64,000 nucleotides of DNA. Source: Bizionia sp. M204. Its GTDB lineage: Bacteria > Bacteroidota > Bacteroidia > Flavobacteriales > Flavobacteriaceae. The position numbers and the translations under genes were made by a program. The DNA lies in contig NZ_CP046242.1 of the NCBI RefSeq assembly GCF_023205095.1, forward strand, positions 2,159,001 through 2,223,000. Reading direction: 5' to 3'. The notes below the pieces were generated by a model. That model searched no databases and was not told where the DNA came from. It worked only from the letters and a program-made list of their open reading frames with translations. Shown here in pieces: positions 47,728 through 56,277 of the stretch. The first letter of the stretch is position 1. Each line of letters opens with the position of its first letter.

Positions 47728-48132
47728 ATGAGAAAAAGCATATTATTTATCGTTTTAGCGTTAGTTAGTAATGTCTTCTTTGCACAAGAATCGAATTCTA
47801 GTAATTCTTTCTATATTAATATCTTTATAAATCAGAACAAAGATGTTAGAGTAGAATCTAACCTCGTAACAATGAATGACATTGGAGATGAAGTAAAAAA
47901 TCTTATATATAATCATCGGTTCAAAGTAGATGAGAAAATAACTTATAGGATTTATGCCGACAAAGACTTGGATTTAAGTTACATAATGGATACTGAACAA
48001 AAAATATTAGAAGCATACAGTTATAACGTAAAAAGAGAAAGATATCTTTTAGAAACCGTAAAAATGAATATAGATGGTCCGAATTGGTTAGAAAAATTAG
48101 ATGGTTTTGATATTAAACCCAAAAAAGGCTAA
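47728..48132 (+). CDS. Secreted hypothetical protein, cassette gene (ExbD-like region)
   Basis: A 134-aa exported protein with a signal peptide (residues 1-19, ending F-F-A-Q). The middle 'YRIYADKDLDLSYIMDTEQKILEAY' (in parts: RIYADKDLDLSYIMD) resembles the periplasmic domain of ExbD/TolR ('ADKDLxYxxV'), but the membrane helix anchor of ExbD is replaced by a cleavable signal, so it would be a free periplasmic version. The frame opens at 47686 but the ATG at 47728 gives the clean signal peptide. It is the only gene of cassette A. Function unknown. Confidence 0.72.
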   Translation: MRKSILFIVLALVSNVFFAQESNSSNSFYINIFINQNKDVRVESNLVTMNDIGDEVKNLIYNHRFKVDEKITYRIYADKDLDLSYIMDTEQKILEAYSYNVKRERYLLETVKMNIDGPNWLEKLDGFDIKPKKG

Positions 48133-48151
48133 TTGAGAAATAAAAAACGTG

Positions 48152-48284
48152 TTACAACACTATGTATATTAAATGCTTGTTTTAATATTTAATTAATAGG
48201 AAGTGCATGTTTGCTTTAATCTGATTTTCGGAACGAAAATCCTCTGATACAAATTCGCATTATTCTTAAACATAAACATTGTAG
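48152..48284 (+). repeat. attC-like site of cassette A (R' partly mutated)
   Basis: The 133-bp site runs from ttacaac (48152-48158) to attgtag (48278-48284). Its arms pair imperfectly (atgtatattaaatgc with gcattattcttaaacat). A central gattttcggaacgaaaatc hairpin takes the place of the gattttcc/ggaaaatc stem of the main array. The expected G of the right GTTG box is A here, which may disable it. Confidence 0.65.
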
Positions 48285-48304
48285 TTGATGCGAAAAACCT
48301 GCAT

Positions 48305-48901
48305 ATGAAAATAATATTTATAGTTATTGGAATTATTATTCTGTTTATACTTTACAGATATTTTGCATTCAAAAAAGAAAGCGCAAAAACTCACAAGTTG
48401 AGATTTGCTAGAATTAAACCACTTGTCGAAAAATTAGAAAACAAAGAAAAAATAAAAGAAGAAGATGTTTTGAATTATGCGAAAGATAATAAGACTCGTG
48501 AATTGACTTACCAAATACTATCTAAACATAATAAAACGGAGCTGTTCCCTAAAGAATATTTGACAATTGAAAGTGGTGCAGAAAGCAAAATGGTCAATTG
48601 GCTTGAATTTCCAACTGAATTAGACAAAGTACCTGATGACATAAAACATCTTGAAAAAGTAAAAATAAATTTTGACGGGAATAATGTATATTATCACGTA
48701 TTTAGGTATATGACAAATAAACCACATTGGGCTGCGGAAAATGGATGGATGCTCGGTGTCGTTGGACCATATTTTGACGATAGTAAACCATATGATTTTC
48801 CAGCAGCAACATTTAGCAGATGTAGCAGTAAAGTTGGGGAAATTGACCCGAAAGATGAAGTTAAATGGGTTCACGAAAATATTGCGCTGAAAAGAAAATA
48901 A
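48305..48901 (+). CDS. Membrane-anchored hypothetical protein, probable old cassette gene
   Basis: The 198-aa protein has one N-terminal membrane helix (about residues 2-20) followed by a basic segment and a soluble cytoplasmic or periplasmic domain with 'YYHVFRYMTNKPHWAAENGWMLGVVGPYF' (in parts: PHWAAENGWMLGVVGPY). I do not recognise the family. It starts only 26 bp after the junction of the previous attC-like site, the short leader typical of the cassettes at 57-63 kb, and a degraded attC-like sequence follows its stop codon. Confidence 0.68.
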   Translation: MKIIFIVIGIIILFILYRYFAFKKESAKTHKLRFARIKPLVEKLENKEKIKEEDVLNYAKDNKTRELTYQILSKHNKTELFPKEYLTIESGAESKMVNWLEFPTELDKVPDDIKHLEKVKINFDGNNVYYHVFRYMTNKPHWAAENGWMLGVVGPYFDDSKPYDFPAATFSRCSSKVGEIDPKDEVKWVHENIALKRK

Positions 48902-48907
48902 AGCACT

Positions 48908-49003
48908 TCTTACAACCACACACATAACCTATTGCAAGTTATAACCTAGTAACTTAAATCCTCTCGGATTTTCACTCAACGAAATCATAGCCTAATCCAA
49001 TTG
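48908..49003 (+). repeat. Degraded attC-like remnant
   Basis: Directly after the stop codon, gcacttcttacaac (48903-48916) has the form of a left R box, followed by acataacctattgc. The central aatcctctcggatttt hairpin (48957-48972) and cactcaacgaaatcatagcc, which resembles the right arm of the 60.7-kb site, remain. The terminal GTTG is lost. Its left box matches the cassette start at 48279 only partly (9 of 13). Confidence 0.45.
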
Positions 49004-49097
49004 GAACCTCATATAAGTTATAGCAATACAAACCCCTTAAACCATGCAGTTTATAAGCCTATTTCCGATTTGGAAGTAAAACCAATGTGGAATTAAA

Positions 49098-51281
49098 CTA
49101 GATTTTAGATGAATACTTTTGGATCATCTGCAATAGTTTTCGCGTATCAAAAGGTTTGGCAATAATATCATCTATTCCGGATGCTATTGCCGTATCATAG
49201 ACTTCTTCTCTTTCAAAAGCTGTTAGAGCAATTATTGGAATTTCAATCCCTTGTTCTCTAATAAGCTTTGTGGTTTCATAACCGTTAATTTTTGGCATAT
49301 TGATGTCCATTAATATAGCATCATAAGTGGTGTTCTTTAACAGTTCCAAAGCCATAAAACCATCATCGGCAATTTCACATGTATAATTATTATTTTCCAA
49401 AAGCTTTTTAGTAACCATTTGGTTTATCTTATTATCTTCCACCAAAAGTACTTTTAAACCAAACTCGTCCAATAAGGGATTATCCGTTTTATTTATGGGC
49501 TTTTCTTGGATGTCCTTTTCATACGCCAACGGAATTGTAAATTCAACCGACGTACCAATGTTTTCTTCACTTTGTAATGAAATGGTTCCTTTAAATAATG
49601 TTACCAAATTTTTAACGATACTTAAGCCTATTCCTGTACCTTGATAATCATCCTCTTTTCTATTAATCTGGACAAATTTCTCGAAAATTTTATCTTGATA
49701 TTCTAATGGAATTCCAACACCAGTATCTGAAATTGTAAAGCAAATATAAACTAAATGTGCCTCTTGGCTTTCCAACTTTGCTGTAATGGTAACCGTACCA
49801 TCGGTAGTAAACTTTAAAGAATTACTTACTAAATTGATAATAATTTGAGATAATCGGATAGAATCTCCTAAAACAAATTGTGGTATTTTAGAGTCCACCT
49901 CGACCACAATTTTATTGCGGTGTTTTTTTGGCAATTACCATAAGTGAATCCTTAATGGTATATAGCTTTTCTTCAATATCAAACAGGTTATTATCCAAAA
50001 CCACCCTATTTTCTTCAAATTTATGAACCTTTAAAACATCATTAACTAATGCTAAAAGGTAATTAGCAGAAAATTTAAGTGCTTTTAAATGCGGGCTATT
50101 TTCTAGTTCTTTGTGCTCGGTTTCAATAATATCTGTAATCCCAATAACGCCATAAAGTGGCGTCCGTAATTCGTGGCTAATGGTAGAAACAAACTGCGTT
50201 TTTAAAAGCGTGGCTTCCTCAGCTTTTTCTTTGGCTACCAATAAAGCCTCGTTGGCATGTGTTAATTCTTCATTAGTAATTTGTCGTATTTTATTCAATT
50301 TAAATTGATAATACAGCAGTAATAGTGTGGCTAAAAAAACGACAATTACTAAAATAGATAGCAATTTTAGATTATTAAATTTTTGATCTTGAATTTCTTT
50401 TTCGGCCTCTACTTTCCCAATTTTTTGTCTTAACAGTCTAATGTTTTCATTCTGTTCTAAATCTTGTAGTACTTTTTGTAAAGAGTCTGATTTATGAGCA
50501 AATTTTTCAGACTTATCAATGGCATTGGTTTTTTTGTAAAAATCCGTTAGCAATTGATAAATTTCTAATTCGTGCGAATTAGGAAAGTTTTTGGCTTTTT
50601 GAAGACAAATTTCATAGGCTTTTAAATAATTTTCTTCTGCTAAAGCATAGAATTTGTGCCATTCATGGTAGTTTCCTGTTAAGTAATAATAATAGTATTT
50701 TAGCTCGCTTTCCGCTTCAAATTCATGTAAATGCGGCTTTATTTCAAGTAATAAAGCTTGAGCTTCTTCATAACTTTCAATGCTAATATACGTAGTTGCC
50801 AAATTTACAAGGTTGTATAAATATTCAACCTTGCTTATATTTTCAGAGTGATTTATTGCCTTTAAATAATATTTTATTCCGGTTTCAGTGTCCTTTTTAT
50901 TAAAAGCGTATAAATTACCAAGGTTGCTATAAACCCAACTTAAAATTGTGTCATTTTGTATCTTGGTTGCGTAAATAAGCGATTTATTAAAATAGTCAAT
51001 AGCATTGCCATCATCAGCTACTTGGGAGAAGTTTAAACCTATTAAGTTATGGCTATCTGTCTATTGTCATTATGCTTAAGTGCTAAAGAAAGTGCCTTTT
51101 TAGCTTTTTCTAAAGATTTATCATATTCAGAAGAATTAAAAAACACTCTTGAAGAGTCAATAAATCTAGTAATTTCTTTATCTACACCTTTTTTTTCGTT
51201 GTTTAATTCCTGGCCAAAAGAAAAAGACAAATTAAAAATAAATGAAAATATTAAGAATATATTTTTAGTAGTTGGAATCAT
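49098..51281 (-). pseudogene. Hybrid sensor histidine kinase broken by two frameshifts
   Basis: Read across three frames the region encodes one protein of about 725 aa: signal peptide and TPR repeats (51281 to about 50450), a membrane helix, a coiled coil, HisKA with 'STISHELRTPLYG', HATPase_c with 'NLVSNSLKFT', 'DTGVGI' and 'GTGIGLSIV', and a receiver domain with 'LLVEDNKINQ', 'ILMDINMP' and Lys in 'IIAKPFD'. The first shift lies at about 51042-51060 after the first ~78 residues, leaving 50803-51041 open in another frame. The second lies at a run of seven T (A on the coding strand) at 49923-49929; one A fewer would join HisKA to HATPase. Either a true pseudogene or two consensus errors. The TPR-HK-REC layout is common in flavobacterial two-component systems. 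Confidence 0.85.
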
Positions 51282-51521
51282 TTCTAATCCTAATTTGGGA
51301 CTTACAAAATAAAGCCTTTTTTTCAGATAAAACGTCGTTAAAATCCGATAAAAGTAAATATTCAGATAGAAATAGGCAGAAAATAAAAATATATTTTGCT
51401 GCTTTTGGTTCCAACCTGCTAAAACGCCGTTTTTTTCTTAAAAAAATACTAAAAAGGGTCTAAAGTTAATTTCTGGTCGTACATACCTAAAAGACATTAA
51501 TTTTAAACAACCCCAAAATAC

Positions 51522-52958
51522 ATGGCTCTAAAAAGTACACGCTCGTCAAAATCGCAACAAATCAAAATAACAAACCTTCAAAAATTAAAAGCTTTTTTAA
51601 GCCAAACATTTATTGGAAGTGATAAAACCCAAAACGTTTATAATAGGATTACATTAATTAGCACGTTGGTGTTTATTGCTATGGGTGTTTATTTATTTAC
51701 CGTTTTTCATAATGATTTTGAGCAATTTAATGCAGACCGTAGAAGCTCCATTATTGGTTTAACATTTATGATTACAGCCGGAATTCTATTTATATTTAAA
51801 GTCTTTTATGTCATTTTTATGGCATATAATTATTTTAAGTATCGCGCTGTGGAATCTGTTTCGGATGAAGAATTACCAACAGTTACCATAATCGTTCCTG
51901 CCTATAACGAAGGCAAACAAGTTTGGGATACCTTAATGAGTTTGTCTAAAAGTGATTATCCCCAAGATAAAATACAGCTTTTAGCTATTGATGATGGGAG
52001 TTTAGATGATACTTGGGATTGGATGGTGGATGCCAAAAAACAGCTTGGAAACCGATTAGAAATCCTTCAACAACCAGAAAATAAAGGAAAACGTCATGCT
52101 TTATATCGTGGGTTTAATTTAGGTACTGGTGCTATTTTTGTAACTGTGGACAGTGATTCTGTTGTAGACCAAAACACCTTACGTAATTTGGTTAGTCCGT
52201 TTATAACCGATGAAAATTGTGGTGCAGTAGCTGGTAATATTCGTGTTTTGAATAATAAAAAAGCCATGCTTCCAAAAATGCTGGATGTGAGTTTTGTAAT
52301 GAGTTTTGAATTTGTCCGTTCTGCCGAAAGCAGGTTAAATTCCGTTTTATGTACACCTGGCGCATTGGCTGCTTATAGAAACACCGCTGTTTTTAAGTGT
52401 TTACCCGATTGGATTAACCAAACATTTATGGGACAACCGTCAGACATTGGCGAAGATCGTGCCATGACGAATATGATACTAAAACAAGGTAAGCATGTAC
52501 TATTTCAGCGAAATGCTGTTGCGTATACAAATGTTCCCGAAGAATATCCTGGGTTATATAAAATGTTTATAAGATGGGGACGCAGTAACGTGCGCGAAAA
52601 TATTAATATGGCAAAATATGTGTTCACCAATTTTAAAAATGAAAGTAAGTTTGGAACGCGACTGTTATTTATTAGTCAATTCTCTAGAATTATCATGACA
52701 TATCCATTCGTGCTATTTATGTTATTCTTTGTTTTAATGCACCCTTTATTATTTTTGGGTTCTACCCTATTAAGTATTTTAGTAACCTCAACATTTTCGG
52801 TTTTATTTTATGCACATCGCTACGAAATAAAAGAATCTTTTTGGGCATATACCTATAGCATTCTTTATACATTTGGTCTGTTTTGGATAGCACCTTATGC
52901 TATTGCAACAGCAAGTAGACGTGGTTGGTTAACACGCGGATTAGCAGAAAAAAAATAA
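51522..52958 (+). CDS. Membrane GT2 glycosyltransferase (BcsA/hyaluronan-synthase-like)
   Basis: The 478-aa protein has two N-terminal membrane helices (about residues 42-62 and 75-105), a cytoplasmic GT-A domain and three to four C-terminal helices. Catalytic features are 'TIIVPAYNEG', D-D-G-S ('AIDDGSLDDTWD'), 'TVDSDSVV' (D-x-D), 'GEDRAMT' (T-E/G-E-D-R) and 'FIRWGRSNVREN' in place of Q-x-x-R-W. This is the arrangement of processive synthases that make and extrude beta-linked polysaccharides. The sugar cannot be predicted; no cyclic-di-GMP PilZ domain is fused. The gene is monocistronic. Confidence 0.9.
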   Translation: MALKSTRSSKSQQIKITNLQKLKAFLSQTFIGSDKTQNVYNRITLISTLVFIAMGVYLFTVFHNDFEQFNADRRSSIIGLTFMITAGILFIFKVFYVIFMAYNYFKYRAVESVSDEELPTVTIIVPAYNEGKQVWDTLMSLSKSDYPQDKIQLLAIDDGSLDDTWDWMVDAKKQLGNRLEILQQPENKGKRHALYRGFNLGTGAIFVTVDSDSVVDQNTLRNLVSPFITDENCGAVAGNIRVLNNKKAMLPKMLDVSFVMSFEFVRSAESRLNSVLCTPGALAAYRNTAVFKCLPDWINQTFMGQPSDIGEDRAMTNMILKQGKHVLFQRNAVAYTNVPEEYPGLYKMFIRWGRSNVRENINMAKYVFTNFKNESKFGTRLLFISQFSRIIMTYPFVLFMLFFVLMHPLLFLGSTLLSILVTSTFSVLFYAHRYEIKESFWAYTYSILYTFGLFWIAPYAIATASRRGWLTRGLAEKK

Positions 52959-52981
52959 TAGATTCTAGATTAAAAACATCA

Positions 52982-53007
52982 AGCCTTACAAGAAATTGTA
53001 GGGCTTT
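52982..53007 (+). terminator. Terminator of the GT2 gene
   Basis: aagccttacaa (52982-52992) pairs with ttgtagggctt (52997-53007), one G-U pair, loop gaaa, followed by a T run. Confidence 0.88.
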
Positions 53008-53012
53008 TTTTT

Positions 53013-53265
53013 GGCACAGCCTTGTGATCACTTGATCAAAAACCAGTGAATTCCCGACAGCCTGTCACCTTTTTGTCAGTTTCAACAAAATTACAAAATA
53101 CATATTTCGCAACAAATATTTGGTTTTTTTATGAATTCACTAAACATTACCCCTAAAACACATGTATATAGGATTTTTTAAAATTAACTTTATTATTCGG
53201 GTCTTCCGTATAGTCCTTGTACACTACACACCAATTAATAATGATAATCAACACCTTACAAAAAC
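53013..53265 (+). other. Leader region of proCBA without a gene
   Basis: The 250 bp between the GT2 terminator and proC hold no credible gene. A tgtcacctttttgtcagt stretch near 53064 and an AT-rich tract suggest promoter DNA, but no exact TAnnTTTG box is found at a suitable place. A possible 16-codon ORF at 53131-53181 carries one Pro and is not evidence of an attenuator. Confidence 0.4.
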
Positions 53266-54072
53266 ATGAAAGTATTAGTAATTGGAGCAGGAAATATGGG
53301 ATTAACGTATTCCGAAGGTATGGCGGCATCGTCTCTTTTAGGAAAACACAATCTGAAGATATATGATACGGATCCTAAAAAAATTACAAGATTAAATAAA
53401 GAACCACATTTTGATGTTTACGATAATTTAGAAGATTGCTTACCAAAAGCAGATATCGTCTTTCTTGCCGTAAAGCCATACCACATTGAAGATTTATTTA
53501 AAACCATGGCACCACAAATTAACGATCAACAAATATTTGTGTCGCTAATGGCTGGTGTAACTATAGACACGATTAAAACCCAACTCGGTGCAACTAAAGT
53601 AGTACGGGCTATGCCAAATTTACCAGCAAAAGTTGGAAAAGGTGTTACATCTTATACCGAATCTCCTGAAGTATCTAAAGTGGAATTGATTATGGTTCGG
53701 AATTTATTAGATACCACAGGTACATCTATTCATGTGAATACCGAAAATTTCATTGATGCCTCAACAGGTATTTCAGGAAGTGGTCCAGCTTATGTATTCT
53801 ACTTCATGCAATCTATGTTGGATGCAGCCTTAAAAATGGGCTTCTCCGCTTACGACTCTAAAGTATTGGTAAGCAACACTTTTGAAGGTGCCATTGAATT
53901 ATTTAATCAATCAGATATTTCACCAGAAACATGGATTAGTCGCGTTGCAAGTAAAGGCGGAACAACACAAGCAGCCATTGACTCCATGGACGATAATAAT
54001 GTAAAACAACTCATTCAAGATGCAGCTTATGCCGCATTTGATAGAGCAATAGAATTAGGAAAAGAAAAATAA
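53266..54072 (+). CDS. proC: Pyrroline-5-carboxylate reductase
   Basis: The 268-aa enzyme reduces P5C to proline with NAD(P)H. The N-terminal Rossmann 'VLVIGAGNMGLTYSEGM' (GxGxMG type), 'VKPYHIEDL', 'RAMPNLPAKVGKG' and the C-terminal 'STGISGSGPAYVFYFMQSM' (in parts) are characteristic; 'SGSGPAY' binds the substrate carboxylate. It is the first gene of proC-proB-proA, with 1 bp before proB, so the complete route from glutamate to proline is on one transcript. Confidence 0.96.
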   Translation: MKVLVIGAGNMGLTYSEGMAASSLLGKHNLKIYDTDPKKITRLNKEPHFDVYDNLEDCLPKADIVFLAVKPYHIEDLFKTMAPQINDQQIFVSLMAGVTIDTIKTQLGATKVVRAMPNLPAKVGKGVTSYTESPEVSKVELIMVRNLLDTTGTSIHVNTENFIDASTGISGSGPAYVFYFMQSMLDAALKMGFSAYDSKVLVSNTFEGAIELFNQSDISPETWISRVASKGGTTQAAIDSMDDNNVKQLIQDAAYAAFDRAIELGKEK

Positions 54073-54073
54073 A

Positions 54074-54853
54074 ATGATGGACGACGACATTAAGCGCGTA
54101 GTAGTAAAAGTAGGAACAAACGTATTAACCAATAAGGACAACCGAATTTTAGGACCTGTTTTAAGAGAATTGGTTCGCCAGATAGCTGTGCTTTATGAGC
54201 GCGATGTTATGGTAGTTCTAGTTTCTTCAGGTTCGGCAATTGCTGGAAAAGAGGTTCTAGGTAAAATGAGTCTCACGGATAAATCTATTAGACGGCAAGT
54301 TTATTCGGCCGTTGGTCAACCAAGAATGATGCGTCATTATTATAGCCTTTTCCATGACTATGGTATGCGCTGCGCACAAGTTTTAGCAACAAAACGCGAT
54401 TTTGACCCTGGCAAACACCGTGAAAATATGATTAATTGTTATGAAGGCCTATTATCTGAAGGTATTGTGCCAATTGCCAATGAAGATGATGCCGTTTCCA
54501 TAACCATGTCTATGTTTACTGATAATGATGAGTTGGCTAGTTTGGTAGCAGAATTAATTGATGCAGACCGTTTAATAATATTATCAGATACGGATGGCCT
54601 TTATACTGGGCATCCAGATGATGAAGATTCCATAAAGATTAATGAGGTTTCGTTTAATCAAAATGTGGAACAATACGTAAAAGCTTCAGGTAAAAAAGAA
54701 GGCGAAGGTCGTGGTGGTATGGCATCCAAATTACGAATTGCAAAAGGCACAGCACAAAAGGATATTCCAACATACATTGCCAATGGAAAACGAGCAAACG
54801 TAATTGTTGATATTCTTGACAACAAGGAAGTAGGAACCAAATTTATTCACTAA
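54074..54853 (+). CDS. proB: Glutamate 5-kinase without PUA domain
   Basis: The 259-aa amino acid kinase fold contains 'RVVVKVGTNVLTN', 'VVLVSSGSAIAGKE', 'NEDDAV' and 'GEGRGGMASKLRIAKG', which bind ATP and glutamate. It is about 100 residues shorter than the E. coli enzyme because the C-terminal PUA domain is missing, a known short version. It phosphorylates glutamate; ProA then reduces the product. Proline feedback sites lie in the kinase domain and are presumably retained. Confidence 0.95.
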   Translation: MMDDDIKRVVVKVGTNVLTNKDNRILGPVLRELVRQIAVLYERDVMVVLVSSGSAIAGKEVLGKMSLTDKSIRRQVYSAVGQPRMMRHYYSLFHDYGMRCAQVLATKRDFDPGKHRENMINCYEGLLSEGIVPIANEDDAVSITMSMFTDNDELASLVAELIDADRLIILSDTDGLYTGHPDDEDSIKINEVSFNQNVEQYVKASGKKEGEGRGGMASKLRIAKGTAQKDIPTYIANGKRANVIVDILDNKEVGTKFIH

Positions 54854-54864
54854 AAACAACACAC

Positions 54865-56064
54865 ATGGAATTATTACATACAGATAAAAAAAATGACGTT
54901 TTAAATGCAATGATTAAAATTATTGATCGCGAACGAGACAACATCATTAAAGCCAACAAGCAAGATTTAGATGCTTTTGATAAAGATGATCAAGCCTTAT
55001 ACGACCGACTAGTGGTTAACAACGCTAAAGTGGATGGTATGATTCAGGCTATTAAAGAAGTACGCGAACAAGACGACCCTGTTGGTGCCACTATTTCAGA
55101 TATGACGTTGGATACTGGTTTACAAATTACCAATAAAACGGCTCCATTTGGGACAATTATGATTATATATGAATCCCGACCAGACGTTACTATTGAAGCT
55201 GCTGTTTTAGCGTTTAAAGCCAACAATAAAATTTTACTAAAAGGTGGAAAAGAAGCTATTAATAGTAATCTCATTTTAGAAAAATGCTGGCATGAAGCAT
55301 TAGAAGAAAATGGCTTATCTAAAGATTGGATTAAACTATTGCATTTAAAGCGTGAAGAAACACAGGAATTTTTAAGAAACCCAACAGAGAAAATCGATTT
55401 AATTGTACCTCGTGGTGGCGAACGTTTAATTAAGTTTGTAAAGGACCACGCTACCTGTGCCGTTTTAATTTCAGGACGTGGTAACAACTTTTTATATGTT
55501 TCTAAACATGCGGACTGGGAAAAAGCCATTAAGGTGATTATTAATGCAAAAACTGATAAAATTTCAGGGTGTAATGCATTAGATAATGTACTGATTGATA
55601 AAAACATTTCTAATTACGAAACAAAAGTGATTGAACTCCAAAAAACATTAGAGCATGTTGGTGTATCGTTAGTTGTGGATAAAAAAATAGGACAGATTTT
55701 AACCAAGGAAACCCAAATACCAAACGAAGATACCTGGTACGAAGAATTCCTAGCCATGAAATTACTCGTGGCTGAAGTGAATGGATTAGATGAAGCCATA
55801 GAAACCATAAACAAATATTCTGGAGGACATTCCTCCACCATAATGACAGAAAACAAAAACGAAGCGGCCACTTTCATGCAGGAAATAGATAGTGCTGCGG
55901 TTTACCACAATGCTTCTACCCGATTTACAGATGGTGGACAAATGGGTGTTGGCGCCGAATTAGCCATTAGCACAGACAAGTTACACCACCGCGGACCATT
56001 AGGTTTAAAACAATTGGTAACCAATAAATATTATGTATTTGGCGATGGCCATGTACGCGTTTAA
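54865..56064 (+). CDS. proA: Gamma-glutamyl phosphate reductase
   Basis: The 399-aa aldehyde-dehydrogenase-fold enzyme reduces glutamyl phosphate with NADPH to glutamate semialdehyde. The catalytic Cys lies in 'KISGCNALDNVLI', with 'IIYESRPDVTIEAA' and 'TDGGQMGVGAELAISTDK' (in parts) as family blocks. It lies 11 bp after proB and ends the operon with a terminator. Confidence 0.96.
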   Translation: MELLHTDKKNDVLNAMIKIIDRERDNIIKANKQDLDAFDKDDQALYDRLVVNNAKVDGMIQAIKEVREQDDPVGATISDMTLDTGLQITNKTAPFGTIMIIYESRPDVTIEAAVLAFKANNKILLKGGKEAINSNLILEKCWHEALEENGLSKDWIKLLHLKREETQEFLRNPTEKIDLIVPRGGERLIKFVKDHATCAVLISGRGNNFLYVSKHADWEKAIKVIINAKTDKISGCNALDNVLIDKNISNYETKVIELQKTLEHVGVSLVVDKKIGQILTKETQIPNEDTWYEEFLAMKLLVAEVNGLDEAIETINKYSGGHSSTIMTENKNEAATFMQEIDSAAVYHNASTRFTDGGQMGVGAELAISTDKLHHRGPLGLKQLVTNKYYVFGDGHVRV

Positions 56065-56085
56065 GTAATAATTTAAACATGTTAC

Positions 56086-56115
56086 AAACGGCATTGGTTA
56101 AAACTGATGCCGTTT
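56086..56115 (+). terminator. Terminator of proCBA
   Basis: aaacggcat (56086-56094) pairs with atgccgttt (56107-56115), loop of 12, followed by a T run, about 20 bp after proA. It separates chromosome housekeeping genes from the integrase/cassette region. Confidence 0.85.
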
Positions 56116-56214
56116 TTTTGTTATACGATATGTAAGAATGTAAACACATAAATTAGACGTTTACTGGCATGACAACAGCCTAGAATATTATAAAAAAGGC
56201 AATTTTATTAAAAA

Positions 56215-56260
56215 TTACACCTTACTATGGATAGGCTTTTTTTCTTATCTTTAGGTGTAA
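56215..56260 (+). promoter_or_regulatory. Inverted repeat over the integrase promoter region
   Basis: ttacacct (56215-56222) and aggtgtaa (56253-56260) are perfect 8-bp inverted repeats 30 bp apart, ending 20 bp before the integrase ATG. Between them TATCTTTA (56246-56253) resembles a -7 box with the last G changed. The arrangement suits an operator for a repressor of the integrase or a recombinase autoregulatory site; this is inference from position. Confidence 0.4.
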
Positions 56261-56277
56261 CATATTAATACACAAGC

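Larger units (their letters stand above)
47596..48278 (+). mobile_element. Orphan integron-like gene cassette A
   Basis: A complete cassette unit outside the main array. The left junction is acG|TTGTAACACATTT (cut after 47595 by analogy); the right-hand site starts at 48145-48158 with aaacgtgttacaac, whose reverse complement gttgtaacacgttt matches the first 13 bases after the cut at 12 positions, with the mismatch again at position 10. The unit holds one CDS (47728-48132) and its own attC-like site. No integrase is adjacent; the nearest is at 56.3 kb. Confidence 0.72.

Noticed and set aside
53131-53181. 16-codon leader peptide before proC (attenuator)
   Set aside because: It has a single Pro codon and no paired terminator/antiterminator structure was seen.
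55044-55607. Open frame antisense to proA
   Set aside because: Shadow of proA; proA has complete family motifs over the same DNA.
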